Below, one piece after another: positions 36,774 to 47,790 of a stretch of 64,000 nucleotides of DNA (positions are counted from its first letter, which is position 1; each line of letters begins with the position of its first letter). The notes under the pieces were generated by a model. That model was not told the origin of the DNA. It worked only from the letters and a program-made list of their open reading frames with translations, and ran no database searches. A program made the position numbers and the translations under genes. The stretch comes from Roseofilum casamattae BLCC-M143 (lineage in GTDB: Bacteria; Cyanobacteriota; Cyanobacteriia; Cyanobacteriales; Desertifilaceae), in assembly GCF_030068455.1 (NCBI RefSeq), contig NZ_JAQOSQ010000003.1:283247-347246 (forward strand), read 5' to 3'.

Positions 36774-37919
36774 TCAGATAACGTTCTCTAATTGTGCGGT
36801 TTTCACTTTAAATTGGCGAGTTCGATCGCCTCGTCGTACTTGAATTGTGAGAGCTTGACCCAAAGGAGAGCGATCGACAATTCTCTGCAATTGTTCTGCG
36901 GTGATTACGGGTTGTCCGTCAATGGCCGTAACGACATCTCCCCGGCGCAACCCGGCTTCGGCAGCGGGAGTGTTAGGAATAACTCTCAACACTAATACAC
37001 CTTCAACTTCGGGCAAAATTAACGGTGAATTGGGATCGTTATTGTTATCTCGGGCTAATTCTGGAGTTAAATCGACAATTTGTACGCCAATATAAGGATG
37101 AGCGATTTGCTCGCCGCGGGCCAATTGAGCTTGAATAGTTTTGGCTTTGTTGATGGGAATGGCAAACCCAATGCCCATAGCATTGGCGCGAATGGCGGTA
37201 TTAATGCCAATTACTTCGCCGCGATCGTTTAATAGGGGGCCGCCGGAATTTCCGGGATTAATGGCGGCATCGGTTTGAATAAAATCGACTCGTTTATCGG
37301 GAATGCCGACTTCTGAGGAGGGGCGGTTGAGGGTGCTAATAATCCCTAGAGTTACGGTATTATCTAAGCCAAGGGGGTTGCCAACAGCGATCGCCCAATC
37401 CCCGACTTGTACGCCATCGGAATCTCCGAGAGGAGCAACGGGTAGGCTATTTCCGGAGTCCACTTGCACTACAGCTAAGTCAGTGACTTCATCGGTTCCG
37501 AGGACTTCTCCGGCAAAGGAGCGACCGTCTTTGAGTGTCACTTCGACGCCATCGGCACCGCTCACAACATGGGCATTCGTGAGAATTATTCCTTTGCGAT
37601 CGATAATAAATCCGGAGCCTTGTCCCCGTTGCCGTTCTTCTCGGGGAATGCGATCGAAAAATTCCTCGCCAAAGAACCGTTGAAAGAAGGGATCGTTGGT
37701 GAAGGGATCGACATTGCGGACGATAGTGCGTTCGGTGTCGATGCGGACGACGGCAGGGCCGACTTGATTGACGGCGCTGGTGACAAAGTTATTCGCTCCC
37801 GGTTGCGGTACGGCTGCGGCGAAGGCACGAGGAGCGGTCAGTCCGGCGAGCCATATAAAGACTGCGATGGTGGCGATCGCCATTACCGAGAATAACCGTT
37901 TGCGACAAAGTAAAGGCAT
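36774..37919 (-). CDS. HtrA/Deg-family serine protease (HhoA-like)
   Basis: A 381-residue periplasmic or lumenal protease with an N-terminal signal anchor ([19 protein letters not shown]). The trypsin-like triad is H117 (TNAHVV), D147 (TDLAVV) and S225 (GNSGGPL). A single C-terminal PDZ domain contains [13 protein letters not shown] and [14 protein letters not shown]. Cyanobacterial HhoA, HhoB and HtrA have this build and handle protein quality control under stress. I cannot separate the three paralogs here. Confidence 0.92.
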   Translation of the reverse strand: MPLLCRKRLFSVMAIATIAVFIWLAGLTAPRAFAAAVPQPGANNFVTSAVNQVGPAVVRIDTERTIVRNVDPFTNDPFFQRFFGEEFFDRIPREERQRGQGSGFIIDRKGIILTNAHVVSGADGVEVTLKDGRSFAGEVLGTDEVTDLAVVQVDSGNSLPVAPLGDSDGVQVGDWAIAVGNPLGLDNTVTLGIISTLNRPSSEVGIPDKRVDFIQTDAAINPGNSGGPLLNDRGEVIGINTAIRANAMGIGFAIPINKAKTIQAQLARGEQIAHPYIGVQIVDLTPELARDNNNDPNSPLILPEVEGVLVLRVIPNTPAAEAGLRRGDVVTAIDGQPVITAEQLQRIVDRSPLGQALTIQVRRGDRTRQFKVKTAQLENVI

Positions 37920-38201
37920 AATTGGAAATAAAACAATCGGTCGTTTAATTGTAGCGTTGGTTTGGGGTTAGCGATCGCTGATGTCTTCACTACCAATAAG
38001 GTGCGATCGTATTCCACTACAAAATAGTCAAATAAGTATCCATTGAAGTGTCTGGTAAGAGTTTCAGAGTTTGATTTTTTTAATCGAGTTCGACTCCAAC
38101 TCTCCCTCAATTATGACTAATGTTTGAGGGGAGATGCGATCGCGCGATCGTCAAAACTCACTCTTAGAAAAAACTTTAATTGCGCGGGTTTCTCTCGCGA
38201 T

Positions 38202-39086
38202 TTACTCATCATTAGCGGGTTGTTCTTCGGGCTGCTCCCGCTCCCGCTGTTTATAAAACGTTTCGAGACTGTGGCGATCGCCCACATAGCGCCAATGCCA
38301 AGGTTCGTAGGCAATGCCTTGCGGATTATCCGGAGGAAAAGATAACTCAAAACTGTAATAGGCTGCATTCGCTTGCAACCACTGAAAGGCTGCCGTATTT
38401 TCAAACCCCACCGACAGATCGACCGAAGGAACATACCCATCACCAATATCGATCGCATACCCGGTATGATGCTCGCTATATCCCGGAGGAGCGCTGACCT
38501 CCGCCCGTTCGCTCGCCACTTGTCCCCGTTGTGCTTTCAACTCAAAAAACAAATAGTTCTGATCGCTCAACGTGCGGAACGCCGACAGCGGAACCAAACT
38601 CACGCCATCTTGTTCTGCTGCTGCCTGCATATCCAGGAAGGCTTCTGCCGCTGGCTGGCGCAACTTGAAAGTACCATCAGCAACAATCGCCGCTAACTCC
38701 TGTACCGGAGCTTCCTCATAAGCAAAATGACCCAGTAGATTGCTCTCTTCCGTTGGCTCGGCAGGCGAAAGAGACTCCCCATCGGGATCGATTGGTTCGG
38801 AAGCACTAGTCGTTGTCGCACTCGAGTAAGACGCCTGAGACGCCACGTCTGCCACTGGTTGACGGCTGCTTGAGAGCCAAATTCCGGCGACGGCAGCGAT
38901 CGCCAGCCCTGCCCCTCCCAACCACCACGCGATCGCCGAGTTAGGCGCCCGTTCCTCTGAAGCCAGAGGAAGCGCTTCAGGCGGTGCATCTCGCAACGCC
39001 TCTGGAATATCGTCAGTGACGATCGCTTTTTCCTCCGAGGTCGCTGTTTCCTCTGAAATGGCAAAATTCGGCAGATTGTCAGTCAT
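38202..39086 (-). CDS. VanY-like D-Ala-D-Ala carboxypeptidase
   Basis: A 294-residue membrane-anchored zinc peptidase. A cytoplasmic acidic N-terminus (about 1-50) precedes one transmembrane helix (WLGGAGLAIAAVAGIWL). A Ser/Thr-rich linker leads to the peptidase domain with SEHHTGYAIDIGD and YEPWHWRYVGD, the metal and catalytic motifs. It would trim peptidoglycan side chains. The ATG at 39086 has GGAG upstream; a GTG at 39098 is an alternative. Confidence 0.9.
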   Translation of the reverse strand: MTDNLPNFAISEETATSEEKAIVTDDIPEALRDAPPEALPLASEERAPNSAIAWWLGGAGLAIAAVAGIWLSSSRQPVADVASQASYSSATTTSASEPIDPDGESLSPAEPTEESNLLGHFAYEEAPVQELAAIVADGTFKLRQPAAEAFLDMQAAAEQDGVSLVPLSAFRTLSDQNYLFFELKAQRGQVASERAEVSAPPGYSEHHTGYAIDIGDGYVPSVDLSVGFENTAAFQWLQANAAYYSFELSFPPDNPQGIAYEPWHWRYVGDRHSLETFYKQREREQPEEQPANDE

Positions 39087-39251
39087 AATTGACGTCACTC
39101 CAATGCGGGATCGATCCTATTCACCTTACCAAAACTCTTGGATCTAAAAACCGGCACCTGATACCGGAACCTTTCCTTGCCTTCATGAAGTTACCATGAC
39201 CTCAGTCGTTCGGGAGGCAAGCTATGATGAAAATAATCCCATCCAAACCCT

Positions 39252-39359
39252 ATGGTCAAACGCGATCGGCGCAAGCATCGCACCTTGCACCGGCAGCCCG
39301 TCTATCGTCGCTTGCGACTCGAAGCCTTAAATCACCGAGACCCCTATGCGCAGCTTTAA
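39252..39359 (+). CDS. Possible small basic peptide upstream of the CHAT gene
   Basis: A 35-codon frame ([16 protein letters not shown] start) that is very rich in Arg and His. It overlaps the start of the CHAT gene by 14 bases in another frame. It could be a leader peptide, but no homology is recognised and it may be chance. Confidence 0.25.
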   Translation: MVKRDRRKHRTLHRQPVYRRLRLEALNHRDPYAQL

Positions 39360-42300
39360 ATTCCTCTGGCCCTATGCAATAGCTGTTAGTGGCATCATTT
39401 GCCCGAACGGTAGTTTCCTCCCTTCTGCCCTAGCTCAATCGATTATTCCCGCCCAAGATGGCACGGGCACGGTCGTTATCCCAATGAACGGCAATCAATT
39501 TAACATCCAAGGAGGAACCCAAGCCGGCAGCAATTTGTTTCACAGCTTCGAGCAGCTCGGGTTAACTCAAGGTCAAATCGCGAACTTTATTGCCCAGCCG
39601 CAGATCCAGAATATTTTAGGGCGCGTTGTAGGTGGCTCTCCCTCCGTCATTAATGGCTTAATTCAACTGAGCAATAGCAGCGCTAATTTATACCTACTCA
39701 ACCCCGCCGGTATTGTCTTCGGCCCCAACTCCAGTCTGAACGTACCGGCAGCATTTTCAGCAACAACGGCTGATGGCATTGGGTTTGGCGGCGATCGCTG
39801 GTTTAATGTCGTTGGCTCCAATGATTGGCAAACCCTGACCGGAGACCCCCAGGAATTTCGCTTCGACAGTTCCAATCCCGGTAGCATCATTAACTTCGGT
39901 CAGCTTGAAGTCAGCCCAGAGCAAACCCTCAGACTAATTGGTGGCAATACGATTAATCTCGGCCGGTTATCGGCTCCTGGAGGAACCATCGACATCGCTG
40001 CTGTTCCCGGAGCCAACCTCGTGCGTATCTCTCAATCCGGCCATCTGCTCAGTCTCGAATTGCCCGTCGCTTCCGGTCAATCCAGCACCACTTCTCAACC
40101 CATTACCCCCCTCTCTCTCCCCCAACTGCTCGCCACCGCCCAATTAAACCATGCCGAAAATCTGACTGTAAATTCCGCAGGACAAGTCGTATTAACGGAT
40201 TCTGGAGTCGTGTTGCCCGACCTTGCCGGAGTTGCTGTGGCCTCCGGAGAAATCGATGTTTCCGGAACAACTGGAGGACGAGTAACGGTAACCGGCGATC
40301 GCATCGGCATTATCGACAGTCAAATTAATGCCAGCGGTTCCCTCGGTGGAGGTACCATTAATATTGGCGGTTCCTTCCAAGGAAACGGCCCTCTACCCAA
40401 CAGCTCCTTTACCCTAATTAACGAAAACAGCACCATTAACGCCGACGCCTTGCTCGATGGAGATGCTGGAGAAATTATCATTTGGAGCGACCAAACTACA
40501 GAATTTCTCGGTAACATTAGCACCAGAGGTGGAGAAAACTCCGGTAATGGTGGCTTTGTCGAAGTCTCCGGTAAAGGATTCCTCAACTACCAAGGCACAA
40601 CAGATACCAGCGCTCCCCAAGGAACTATTGGCATCCTCCTGCTCGACCCCACCAACATTGAAGTGGTGGATATGATAACAGCAGATACCAGCGACCTGAC
40701 CCTCGTCGATGAGTTTAGCGATGCTGACTTTAACGGTTCTCCCGACAATATCACTCGCATTGATGCCACCGCTATTAGCGCAGCCTCATCCAACGTCACC
40801 CTGCAAGCTAGTGAAACCATTACCTTCTCCGCCCCGGTCAATATCACTGCATCAGGTATCGCAATTGCTGCCGAATCGAATAATTCCATTGTCGTTAACT
40901 CCAGTATTACGACCAATGGCGGTAACATTAACCTCAGCTCCCCCACGATTAACCTCAACAACTTTCTCGTCACATCAGGTGGCACGGTCACTATCCAAGG
41001 AGAAAATACTACAGCCACTGCAGTCATTAATACTTCCAGCTCGACCGGCGATGCTGGTAATATTTCCATTGAAGGGGCAGTCAGTATTACGACAGCAGAA
41101 CTCAATGCCAGCAGTAGTGGAGGCAGTAGTGGAGGCAATGGAGGAAATATTACCCTAGGTGCAACGAACGCGATCGATACGGGTAACATCAGTACTGCCA
41201 GTACCAGTGGTGATGGAGGGAACATTTCTCTGACCTCGTCGAGCGCAGAGATCGCGACTGGAGAAATTAACAGTAGCTCCGATACCGCGATCGCGGGTAA
41301 TATTAGCCTCAGTGCCAACTCGAATCTGCAAACCGTATTTACCAGAGCAGAAGGAGCAACTACCGGAGGCAATGTCAATCTCACCTCTACAAATGGGTTT
41401 GTCCGCGTCACGGGAAGCTTTTCCGCCCAAAGTGGGGAAACAGCAAGTATCTCCACCATCGGCAATACTGAAGGAGGAACAATTACGATTAGTCATGCTG
41501 GCAATGGCAGTACGGCATTTATCGTTGGAGATGCCGCCACCAATGGCACAGCAGCAGCCATTACTAGAGGAGCGAGCACTACCTCAACCATCGCTACAAC
41601 TAATTCCTTTATCAATAGCCATACTCAAGATTCAGACAATATCGAAATCTCGACGACGGCAACTCCAACCCCCACGCCAACCCCCACACCAACTCCAACC
41701 CCCACGCCAACCCCAGAACCTTCACCAGAACCTTCGCCAGAACCTTCGCCAGAACCTTCACCAGAACCTTCACCAGAACCTTCACCAGAACCTTCGCCAG
41801 AACCTTCACCAGAACCTTCGCCAGAACCTTCACCAGAACCTTCACCAGAACCTTCACCAGAACCTTCACCAGAACCTTCACCAGAACCTTCACCAGAACC
41901 TTCGCCAGAACCTTCGCCAGAACCTTCACCAGGACCTTCACCAGGACCTTCACCAGGACCTTCACCAGGACCGGCACAACCAACAGACTCAGGAACCCCA
42001 GATAACAACTCGCCTGATTCCTTGAATAATTTTCAGCCAGCTAGGGAAGGTTTGGATGCTCCTACAAACTCCGGTCTGGATAATGGTTTTGGCTCGGAAG
42101 GAGATTTTGGCTCGGAAGGGAACTTCGGCTCGGAAGGAGATTTTGGCTCGGAAGGGAACTTCGGCTCGGAAGGAGATTTTGGTCCAGAGGGAGATTTCGG
42201 TCCAGAGGGAGATTTCGGTCCGGAAGGAGATTTCGGTCCGGAAGGAGATTTCGGTCCAGAGGGAGATTTCGGTCCGGAAGGAGATTTCGGTCCGGAAGGA

Positions 42301-43791
42301 GATTTCGGTCCGGAAGGAGATTTCGGTCCGGAAGGAGATTTCGGTCCAGAGGGAGATTTCGGTCCGGAGGGAGAACCTGGGGGCCCGGAAGGTAATTTTG
42401 GTCCGGAGGGAGAACCTGGGGGCCCGGAAGGCAATTTTGGTCCGGAGGGAGAACCTGGGGGCCCGGAAGGCAATTTTGGTCCGGAGGGAGAACCCAGGGG
42501 AGCCATCAACCGACCGGCCGAATTCCAAGCTGCTTGGGCTGAGGTCGATAACCACATTGATGTGGGTAACTTTAATGAAGCCATTTTATCCATCGAAGGA
42601 TTGTTCAGCGATGAATTATCCCTATACACGGGCCAGTCTTATGAAGTGGAGCAAGACGAGAGTCAATCCTTAGAACAATTTCAAGAGCGCTTGGCAGAAG
42701 TTGAAGAACTCACAGGTCGAACTACAGTCATTGCTTATGTCATTACCCGAGAAGAACAATTGGACTTAGTTCTGGTGACTCCTCGAGGGGAAACTATCTA
42801 CCGGAGCGTACCCAATGTACAACAGGAAGAGTTACTCAGCACGATCGAGAAATTTCGGGGAGAATTGACCAATGTGCGCAAGCGCAATACGACGAGTTAC
42901 CTACCTTATTCGCAACAACTGTATCAATGGTTAATTGCTCCAATGGAAGATGACTTAGAGGAAATTGGTGCGGATGTTCTGGTTTTTAGTATGGATGTCG
43001 GCCTTCGCTCTCTCCCTGTAGCAGCTTTACACGATGGCAAGCAATTTCTGATTGAAAAGTATAGTCTCGGTTTAATTCCCAGTTTGCTCCTGACCAATAC
43101 AGAGTACCAACCATTGCAAGGGGCAGAAGTCTTGGCTTTTGGAGCATCAGAATTCACGCAACAAGCTCCTTTGCCTGCCGTACCGGTGGAGTTAACTACG
43201 ATTACCGGACAGTTGTGGAATGGAAGAGCATTTCTCAATAATGACTTTACTTTGAATAATTTGGTCTCGCAACGGGAGGCTTCCCCTTCGCAAATTCTTC
43301 ATTTGGCGACTCATGCGGAGTTTAATCAAGGTGCGCCTAAAAATTCCTATATTCAACTTTGGAACGAACAGTTAACGTTGGATAAGTTGAGAACTTTAGG
43401 ATGGAACAGTCCGCAAGTTGAGTTGTTGGTATTGAGTGCGTGTCGCACGGCTGTTGGCGACCCTTCGGCGGAGTTGGGGTTTGCGGGTTTAGCAGTACAA
43501 GCTGGCGTGAAAACGGCTTTGGCCAGTCTCTGGTATGTTTCTGACGAGGGCACTTTGGCACTCATGACTCAGTTTTACGAGCAGTTAAGGAACGCTACGA
43601 TTAAGTCGGATGCTTTGCGAGAAGCACAGATGGCTATGCTGCGGGGAGAGGTGCGCATTGAGGGCGGAGAACTGCGCGGAAGTCGGGGAGGGACGGTTCC
43701 CTTGCCGAGGGTGTTAGCTGATTCGTCGGAAACGAGTTTGGCTCATCCTTATTATTGGTCTGGGTTCACAATGATTGGTTCGCCTTGGTAG
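39346..43791 (+). CDS. Two-partner-secretion hemagglutinin-like protein with C-terminal CHAT protease
   Basis: A 1481-residue protein. It has a signal peptide (about 1-30) and a filamentous-hemagglutinin secretion domain with [18 protein letters not shown] and [18 protein letters not shown] (about 45-330). A long beta-helix-like Ser/Thr/Gly/Asn region follows. Next come an 18-copy PEPS tract (about 790-861), a (EGDFGP)n tract (about 915-1050) and a CHAT domain at the end. CHAT is a caspase-like fold; here His1323 (HLATHAEF) and Cys1366 (VLSACRTA) form the likely dyad. The TPS domain implies export through a TpsB-type pore, none of which is in the window. An exported caspase-like protease is the inference; targets are unknown. 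Confidence 0.85.
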   Translation: MRSFKFLWPYAIAVSGIICPNGSFLPSALAQSIIPAQDGTGTVVIPMNGNQFNIQGGTQAGSNLFHSFEQLGLTQGQIANFIAQPQIQNILGRVVGGSPSVINGLIQLSNSSANLYLLNPAGIVFGPNSSLNVPAAFSATTADGIGFGGDRWFNVVGSNDWQTLTGDPQEFRFDSSNPGSIINFGQLEVSPEQTLRLIGGNTINLGRLSAPGGTIDIAAVPGANLVRISQSGHLLSLELPVASGQSSTTSQPITPLSLPQLLATAQLNHAENLTVNSAGQVVLTDSGVVLPDLAGVAVASGEIDVSGTTGGRVTVTGDRIGIIDSQINASGSLGGGTINIGGSFQGNGPLPNSSFTLINENSTINADALLDGDAGEIIIWSDQTTEFLGNISTRGGENSGNGGFVEVSGKGFLNYQGTTDTSAPQGTIGILLLDPTNIEVVDMITADTSDLTLVDEFSDADFNGSPDNITRIDATAISAASSNVTLQASETITFSAPVNITASGIAIAAESNNSIVVNSSITTNGGNINLSSPTINLNNFLVTSGGTVTIQGENTTATAVINTSSSTGDAGNISIEGAVSITTAELNASSSGGSSGGNGGNITLGATNAIDTGNISTASTSGDGGNISLTSSSAEIATGEINSSSDTAIAGNISLSANSNLQTVFTRAEGATTGGNVNLTSTNGFVRVTGSFSAQSGETASISTIGNTEGGTITISHAGNGSTAFIVGDAATNGTAAAITRGASTTSTIATTNSFINSHTQDSDNIEISTTATPTPTPTPTPTPTPTPTPEPSPEPSPEPSPEPSPEPSPEPSPEPSPEPSPEPSPEPSPEPSPEPSPEPSPEPSPEPSPEPSPEPSPEPSPGPSPGPSPGPSPGPAQPTDSGTPDNNSPDSLNNFQPAREGLDAPTNSGLDNGFGSEGDFGSEGNFGSEGDFGSEGNFGSEGDFGPEGDFGPEGDFGPEGDFGPEGDFGPEGDFGPEGDFGPEGDFGPEGDFGPEGDFGPEGDFGPEGEPGGPEGNFGPEGEPGGPEGNFGPEGEPGGPEGNFGPEGEPRGAINRPAEFQAAWAEVDNHIDVGNFNEAILSIEGLFSDELSLYTGQSYEVEQDESQSLEQFQERLAEVEELTGRTTVIAYVITREEQLDLVLVTPRGETIYRSVPNVQQEELLSTIEKFRGELTNVRKRNTTSYLPYSQQLYQWLIAPMEDDLEEIGADVLVFSMDVGLRSLPVAALHDGKQFLIEKYSLGLIPSLLLTNTEYQPLQGAEVLAFGASEFTQQAPLPAVPVELTTITGQLWNGRAFLNNDFTLNNLVSQREASPSQILHLATHAEFNQGAPKNSYIQLWNEQLTLDKLRTLGWNSPQVELLVLSACRTAVGDPSAELGFAGLAVQAGVKTALASLWYVSDEGTLALMTQFYEQLRNATIKSDALREAQMAMLRGEVRIEGGELRGSRGGTVPLPRVLADSSETSLAHPYYWSGFTMIGSPW
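41713..41976 (+). repeat. 12-bp tandem repeat encoding PEPS/PGPS
   Basis: Eighteen copies of a CCAGAACCTTCR unit (PEPS), then three CCAGGACCTTCA (PGPS) units and a final PGPA. Most copies are nearly identical, so copy number likely varies between strains. Confidence 0.9.
42091..42492 (+). repeat. 18-bp tandem repeat encoding EGDFG(S/P)
   Basis: Imperfect 18-base units giving GSEGDF, then GPEGDF, then [11 protein letters not shown] variants at the 3' end. The DNA is open in several frames on both strands because the repeat contains no stop codons. Confidence 0.88.
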
Positions 43792-43885
43792 CTGAAGAGA
43801 GTTTAAAGAGCGATAATAGGAAAATTAGGCGAACGTGGGAGTGGCGATCGCCCTTATCTTCAATCATTCTAGGAGAGACGGTCTA

Positions 43886-46549
43886 ATGCCTGCATTTAAG
43901 CATCCGAAGAGAAAGACCCAGCGCAATGTAACATCTTCCCAGACCTACGGCCCCAAAGCGATTCGCTCCGTGCAACGCCAAGTCAGTCCTGGTAACGATC
44001 GTGGTAAAGCGCGATCGCCATTAAATCCCCAGTCCAACCACTTCTCGCTCTATGGCTCCGGTCAACCTATGACTCTCCAACGGGACTTACAGAACCCAGA
44101 AGCGAACGTCAACTGGAGCCTGCACAACAGCCCGAGTCGGTTGCATCGCTCCATGGAAGGAGGGCGAGAACACTCCCATCCCGAACTAATGCTCTCCCAT
44201 CGCAAACCTTCCCAGCGCAAAACCATGGAGCAGTTGCAGCGATCTTTATTGCCGAAACGAGGGGATGGCAAACCAAGACGAGTCAGAGGAACCAACAATA
44301 TGATGCAGTTGAAAGCGATCGCTAAACTGCCCTACGATTCCTTACAACCAGCTAGAGCGGGAGAAGTATTGCAGCGAGACAAAGACCTAGCTCTGCCCGA
44401 TACTAGCACTCCAGGTGAAGCCAACATTGACCTGGATAAGGATGATGTGAATGTAGTTGCTAATGACAACTTCGACCAACAACAAGAAGGAGTGCCACAA
44501 AATGTCCCTCAAGATGCCAAAGACGAGGACGAGGGTTTTCCAATCGAAGGAGAGCAGGAAACAACCACTACTATTGATGACGACGAGAGTGAAGATGAAT
44601 GGGATGACGAAACGCCCCAAACTCCCATGGGGTCTGACAATGTAAATGCTCCTGACCCTAGCAACAATACTCCGATGGGCGTTGACAATGCTGACTCCGT
44701 AAATAATGCCCCCATGGGAAACGGTCTGGCACAGAACAATGTTCCTATTATTAGCCCTGGAGGTCCTAATTCCGGCATGCCACAACCTCGGTCTGGCCAA
44801 AAGGCATTCCTGGAGTTTGGTAATTTCTACGGCTCGGGAACCAGCGACCCCATAACTCTCGAACAATTGTATCAGGGAAGCTTAAGAAAGCTGATCAAAA
44901 GCAAGTTTAACCGATCGATCGCTATTTATAAAAGTAGTAAGGAAATCAGAATTGTCGATCGAAATCCTCGCCCCAAAAACCACGAGCAAACCAAAAATCA
45001 CTTAGCCAAACAAACTAATAGTTTTTATCAGGATGTTAAACGGAGAGGAAAATATAAGTTTGCCCAAAAATATATAAAATACAAGACAAAAGTTAAACCC
45101 AGTCACATTGTCAGCAGGCAAACGGGAGTAGGCATCAACAACCAAACGAATGAAACTGAACCTCTCTACCATTATGAAACCTCAATTAAGCTAGGTATGC
45201 CCTTGGCGAGAAAATGGAGAAAGGGTTGGAAAGAATTTTTCAAGGGAGGCTACCAATCGACAGTGGGTGCCAATCAATCAGATGCGATCGCCGTTGCTCA
45301 AGAAGGAATGACAGGGCAAGACGGATATACGATTTACGATCGCATTAGTACGATCGTTGATATCGTTAAAGGTAAAGGAGCAGATATCCCCAATCGCGTT
45401 TCTGGCTTAATTTCAGGCAACAGCGATTTTTGGACTTGGGCATTTCCTAGCTTTGGTATAGCCACATTAATCAAGAATTTTCTCGATATCGAAAAATATT
45501 GGCGGCGGCGGAAAAAATTACAACAATCTCTGGCAGATTCAGAAGCAGAACTAGCCAATGGAAATATTGATTCTAAAAAGAGAAGTCGTCTGGTTAAATT
45601 ACAGGAAGGAATTAAGTATGGGATGCAAAAACTGAAAACGTTGTGCTGGACAGTATTCGTCAATGCTTTTGCGACGTTTATTCAAGTAGCCGGTCGCATC
45701 CTGACTCTCTTAATTCCTGCTGTTGCAGTTGGAACTATTTTTACTGATGTCCTAGCTACAGTAACTAAGTTAGCCTCTTTTGCCGTCCGCAAACTGAAAG
45801 GACTGAAAAAACATTTCCAAGGGACGCGAGGAAAACAACGATTAGTTAGTGCCAAAGCGATGTTTGATTCGGCAGTTGCAGGAGATGCTGTCGGAATTTC
45901 TGCTATCCGTGCTCTCGATACTAAGTCTTTTGTTGATGTATTTCTCGGTCATGCCCAGGCAGGAGCGAAGAAACTGGGTAAAGGAATTGGTACAACGGTT
46001 GCCGCCACTCCTTCCGCAATTTTAGCCACTCCTTCCGCTTTGTCCCGTTTGTGGCAAAAAATAAAAGGTGAAAACCCCTTAGATAGAGGATTAAAGGAGT
46101 ATGATAGAGAGCGAATGCAAGAGGGTAAATGGCCAAATCAATATTCACAGATGCAGAAGATGTTACATAATGTGAATGACAACTCGGAAGTGAAAGAGAC
46201 GTTCCTCAGGATTTTGGGTGATAATAACTGTTTTGAGCAAGCTCTGGCTGGCGACTACAATGCACTGCATCGGATTAAGAGTTTAAGTACAACTCCCTTT
46301 ATTGAGGCATTAGGCGATCGCGTATGGTCGGGAACTAAGCAGATCCGAAAGGTGAGAGAAGTAACTACGCATCTGAATAAACCTCTAGATGACAAGTTAA
46401 GTGACAAAGGCAAAGATCAACTGCAATGGGGACGATGGCCGACTGATGATGCAGATTTTGCGCAAATGCTGAAGAATATTAAGAAGACACCTCAAAGACA
46501 AGATGATTTCATGCAAACCTTAGCCGATCGAATTAAATCATCTGTATAG
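43886..46549 (+). CDS. Large hypothetical protein with duplicated C-terminal domain, possible secreted effector
   Basis: An 887-residue protein that I do not recognise. The first 330 residues are basic then acidic and disordered, and carry scattered VQR/LQR motifs (SVQRQV, LQRDLQ, QLQRSL, VLQRDK). Such motifs are seen in cargo proteins of extracellular contractile injection systems. The core has hydrophobic segments around 605-630 (LTLLIPAVAVGTIF). The C-terminus holds two copies of one module, starting near 659 (SAVAGDAVGISAIRALDT) and 782 (QALAGDYNALHRIKSLST). Each is followed by a GKWP/GRWP and QKML/AQML segment. AGGAGAG precedes the ATG at 43886. A YbjN-domain gene follows 17 bases on. 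Confidence 0.7.
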   Translation: MPAFKHPKRKTQRNVTSSQTYGPKAIRSVQRQVSPGNDRGKARSPLNPQSNHFSLYGSGQPMTLQRDLQNPEANVNWSLHNSPSRLHRSMEGGREHSHPELMLSHRKPSQRKTMEQLQRSLLPKRGDGKPRRVRGTNNMMQLKAIAKLPYDSLQPARAGEVLQRDKDLALPDTSTPGEANIDLDKDDVNVVANDNFDQQQEGVPQNVPQDAKDEDEGFPIEGEQETTTTIDDDESEDEWDDETPQTPMGSDNVNAPDPSNNTPMGVDNADSVNNAPMGNGLAQNNVPIISPGGPNSGMPQPRSGQKAFLEFGNFYGSGTSDPITLEQLYQGSLRKLIKSKFNRSIAIYKSSKEIRIVDRNPRPKNHEQTKNHLAKQTNSFYQDVKRRGKYKFAQKYIKYKTKVKPSHIVSRQTGVGINNQTNETEPLYHYETSIKLGMPLARKWRKGWKEFFKGGYQSTVGANQSDAIAVAQEGMTGQDGYTIYDRISTIVDIVKGKGADIPNRVSGLISGNSDFWTWAFPSFGIATLIKNFLDIEKYWRRRKKLQQSLADSEAELANGNIDSKKRSRLVKLQEGIKYGMQKLKTLCWTVFVNAFATFIQVAGRILTLLIPAVAVGTIFTDVLATVTKLASFAVRKLKGLKKHFQGTRGKQRLVSAKAMFDSAVAGDAVGISAIRALDTKSFVDVFLGHAQAGAKKLGKGIGTTVAATPSAILATPSALSRLWQKIKGENPLDRGLKEYDRERMQEGKWPNQYSQMQKMLHNVNDNSEVKETFLRILGDNNCFEQALAGDYNALHRIKSLSTTPFIEALGDRVWSGTKQIRKVREVTTHLNKPLDDKLSDKGKDQLQWGRWPTDDADFAQMLKNIKKTPQRQDDFMQTLADRIKSSV

Positions 46550-46566
46550 CATCAGGATCGATATTT

Positions 46567-47790
46567 ATGTATTCCAGCTGCTCGACTTTCACCTTCCAAA
46601 CTCCTACTGAACTTCTAAATCTCCAGTTTCAAGGAGTCAATCTCGTGCAACCGGAAGGAGAACTGCTCGGTTGCGAGTTGCACCTGCAAATTTATCCGGA
46701 ACAGCACGATCGCATTATTCACGAACATCTATTTTGCCTGCAACCGGAGTTTCGCACCAGTTTCTCGAATGGGGAGTTTCTTTCTACCGGTCTCATCTAT
46801 ATCGTACTGATGCTCGATCCGGAGTATCTAGAAGCCTTGGAATCTTATAGCGATGTAGAAACCGTTGCCGAGTTCTTACTGGCAGAACCTTTAACTTCTC
46901 CGTTGCACCATACGGATAATTGGATGCTGATGCGCACTTTTCAGAAATCTGCACTGGGAGCAACGGGATATCGCACCTTATGGGATTATTGCGATTTTAC
47001 AACTTTCGCTAATAATGACGATCCGGAAGCCGAGTTTATGAACATGGTGACTCGCTTTATGGCTGAGTCTACTCTAACGGACACTCTAGCTAAATCTCTG
47101 AATTTTCCGCAAAAAGCTGCGGTGGCTACGATGCAGGGATTAAGTGAGGCTTTGTTGCGATCGCTCCCCGGTTTATTGCGCCAAGATGAGGATAGCACGG
47201 AAAATTTGAGTGGCGCGATCGCCAAAATCTTTCAAATGGTGCTCAACGAACAACTCGAAGACCTCTCAGAAACCCTATCCGAAGTGATAGACGATGAGGA
47301 TGAGTTAGCCGAAGAAATGGATGAATGGTTTGCAGGTTCTTCTCTGCTTGCCACTGGACTGTTCGATCTGGTGACTGCCTTTTTCGAGTCAGAAAACTGG
47401 CCCTTTGAAAAAATTCCGGGAGAGTTGATGGTGCGATCGCTATTTGAAAGTAGCGTTGGGACTTGGTTGTGTTTGGCAGAAGTCAAAGCCGAGAGCAACC
47501 AATTTATATTTTATGCGATCGCGCCTAACCCAGTTCCGGAAGAACGACGAGCCGAAATTGCCGAACTGTTGATGTGCATTAACTATTCGGAAATTAGTTT
47601 TGGCAACTTCGAGCTAGACTTTGAAGATGGGGAGTTTCGCTATCGCAACGGACTTGACTTTACCGGAAGCCAACCGAATATGACATTAATTAAAAATGTT
47701 GTCGAGCAAGCGATCGCTACTATGGAACGCTATTATCCCATCATCTTGCAAGTTAATATTTGCTATAGTTCAAATCCTTTTGGAAATTGA
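46567..47790 (+). CDS. YbjN-domain protein
   Basis: A 407-residue protein. The first part is unfamiliar; the middle is acidic (EVIDDEDELAEEMDEWF). The C-terminal about 150 residues fit the YbjN family (FFESENWPFEKIPGE, FYAIAPNPVPEERRAEIAEL, INYSEISFGNFELDFEDGE, RYRNGLDF). YbjN domains share a fold with type III secretion chaperones. The close spacing to the large upstream gene suggests a chaperone or antagonist for it. Its 3' end overlaps the convergent pentapeptide gene by 28 bases. Confidence 0.8.
   Translation: MYSSCSTFTFQTPTELLNLQFQGVNLVQPEGELLGCELHLQIYPEQHDRIIHEHLFCLQPEFRTSFSNGEFLSTGLIYIVLMLDPEYLEALESYSDVETVAEFLLAEPLTSPLHHTDNWMLMRTFQKSALGATGYRTLWDYCDFTTFANNDDPEAEFMNMVTRFMAESTLTDTLAKSLNFPQKAAVATMQGLSEALLRSLPGLLRQDEDSTENLSGAIAKIFQMVLNEQLEDLSETLSEVIDDEDELAEEMDEWFAGSSLLATGLFDLVTAFFESENWPFEKIPGELMVRSLFESSVGTWLCLAEVKAESNQFIFYAIAPNPVPEERRAEIAELLMCINYSEISFGNFELDFEDGEFRYRNGLDFTGSQPNMTLIKNVVEQAIATMERYYPIILQVNICYSSNPFGN

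Noticed and set aside
37303..37895. Plus-strand frames over the HtrA gene
   Set aside because: Antisense shadows of a complete protease with an intact triad.
41713..42492. CRISPR-like array
   Set aside because: The units are contiguous coding tandem repeats with no unique spacers.
41612..42629. Long frames on both strands across the repeat tracts
   Set aside because: The 12- and 18-base repeats have no stop in several frames, so long frames arise automatically (for example repeating KVLV or SGPK). Only the CHAT frame joins recognised domains on both sides.
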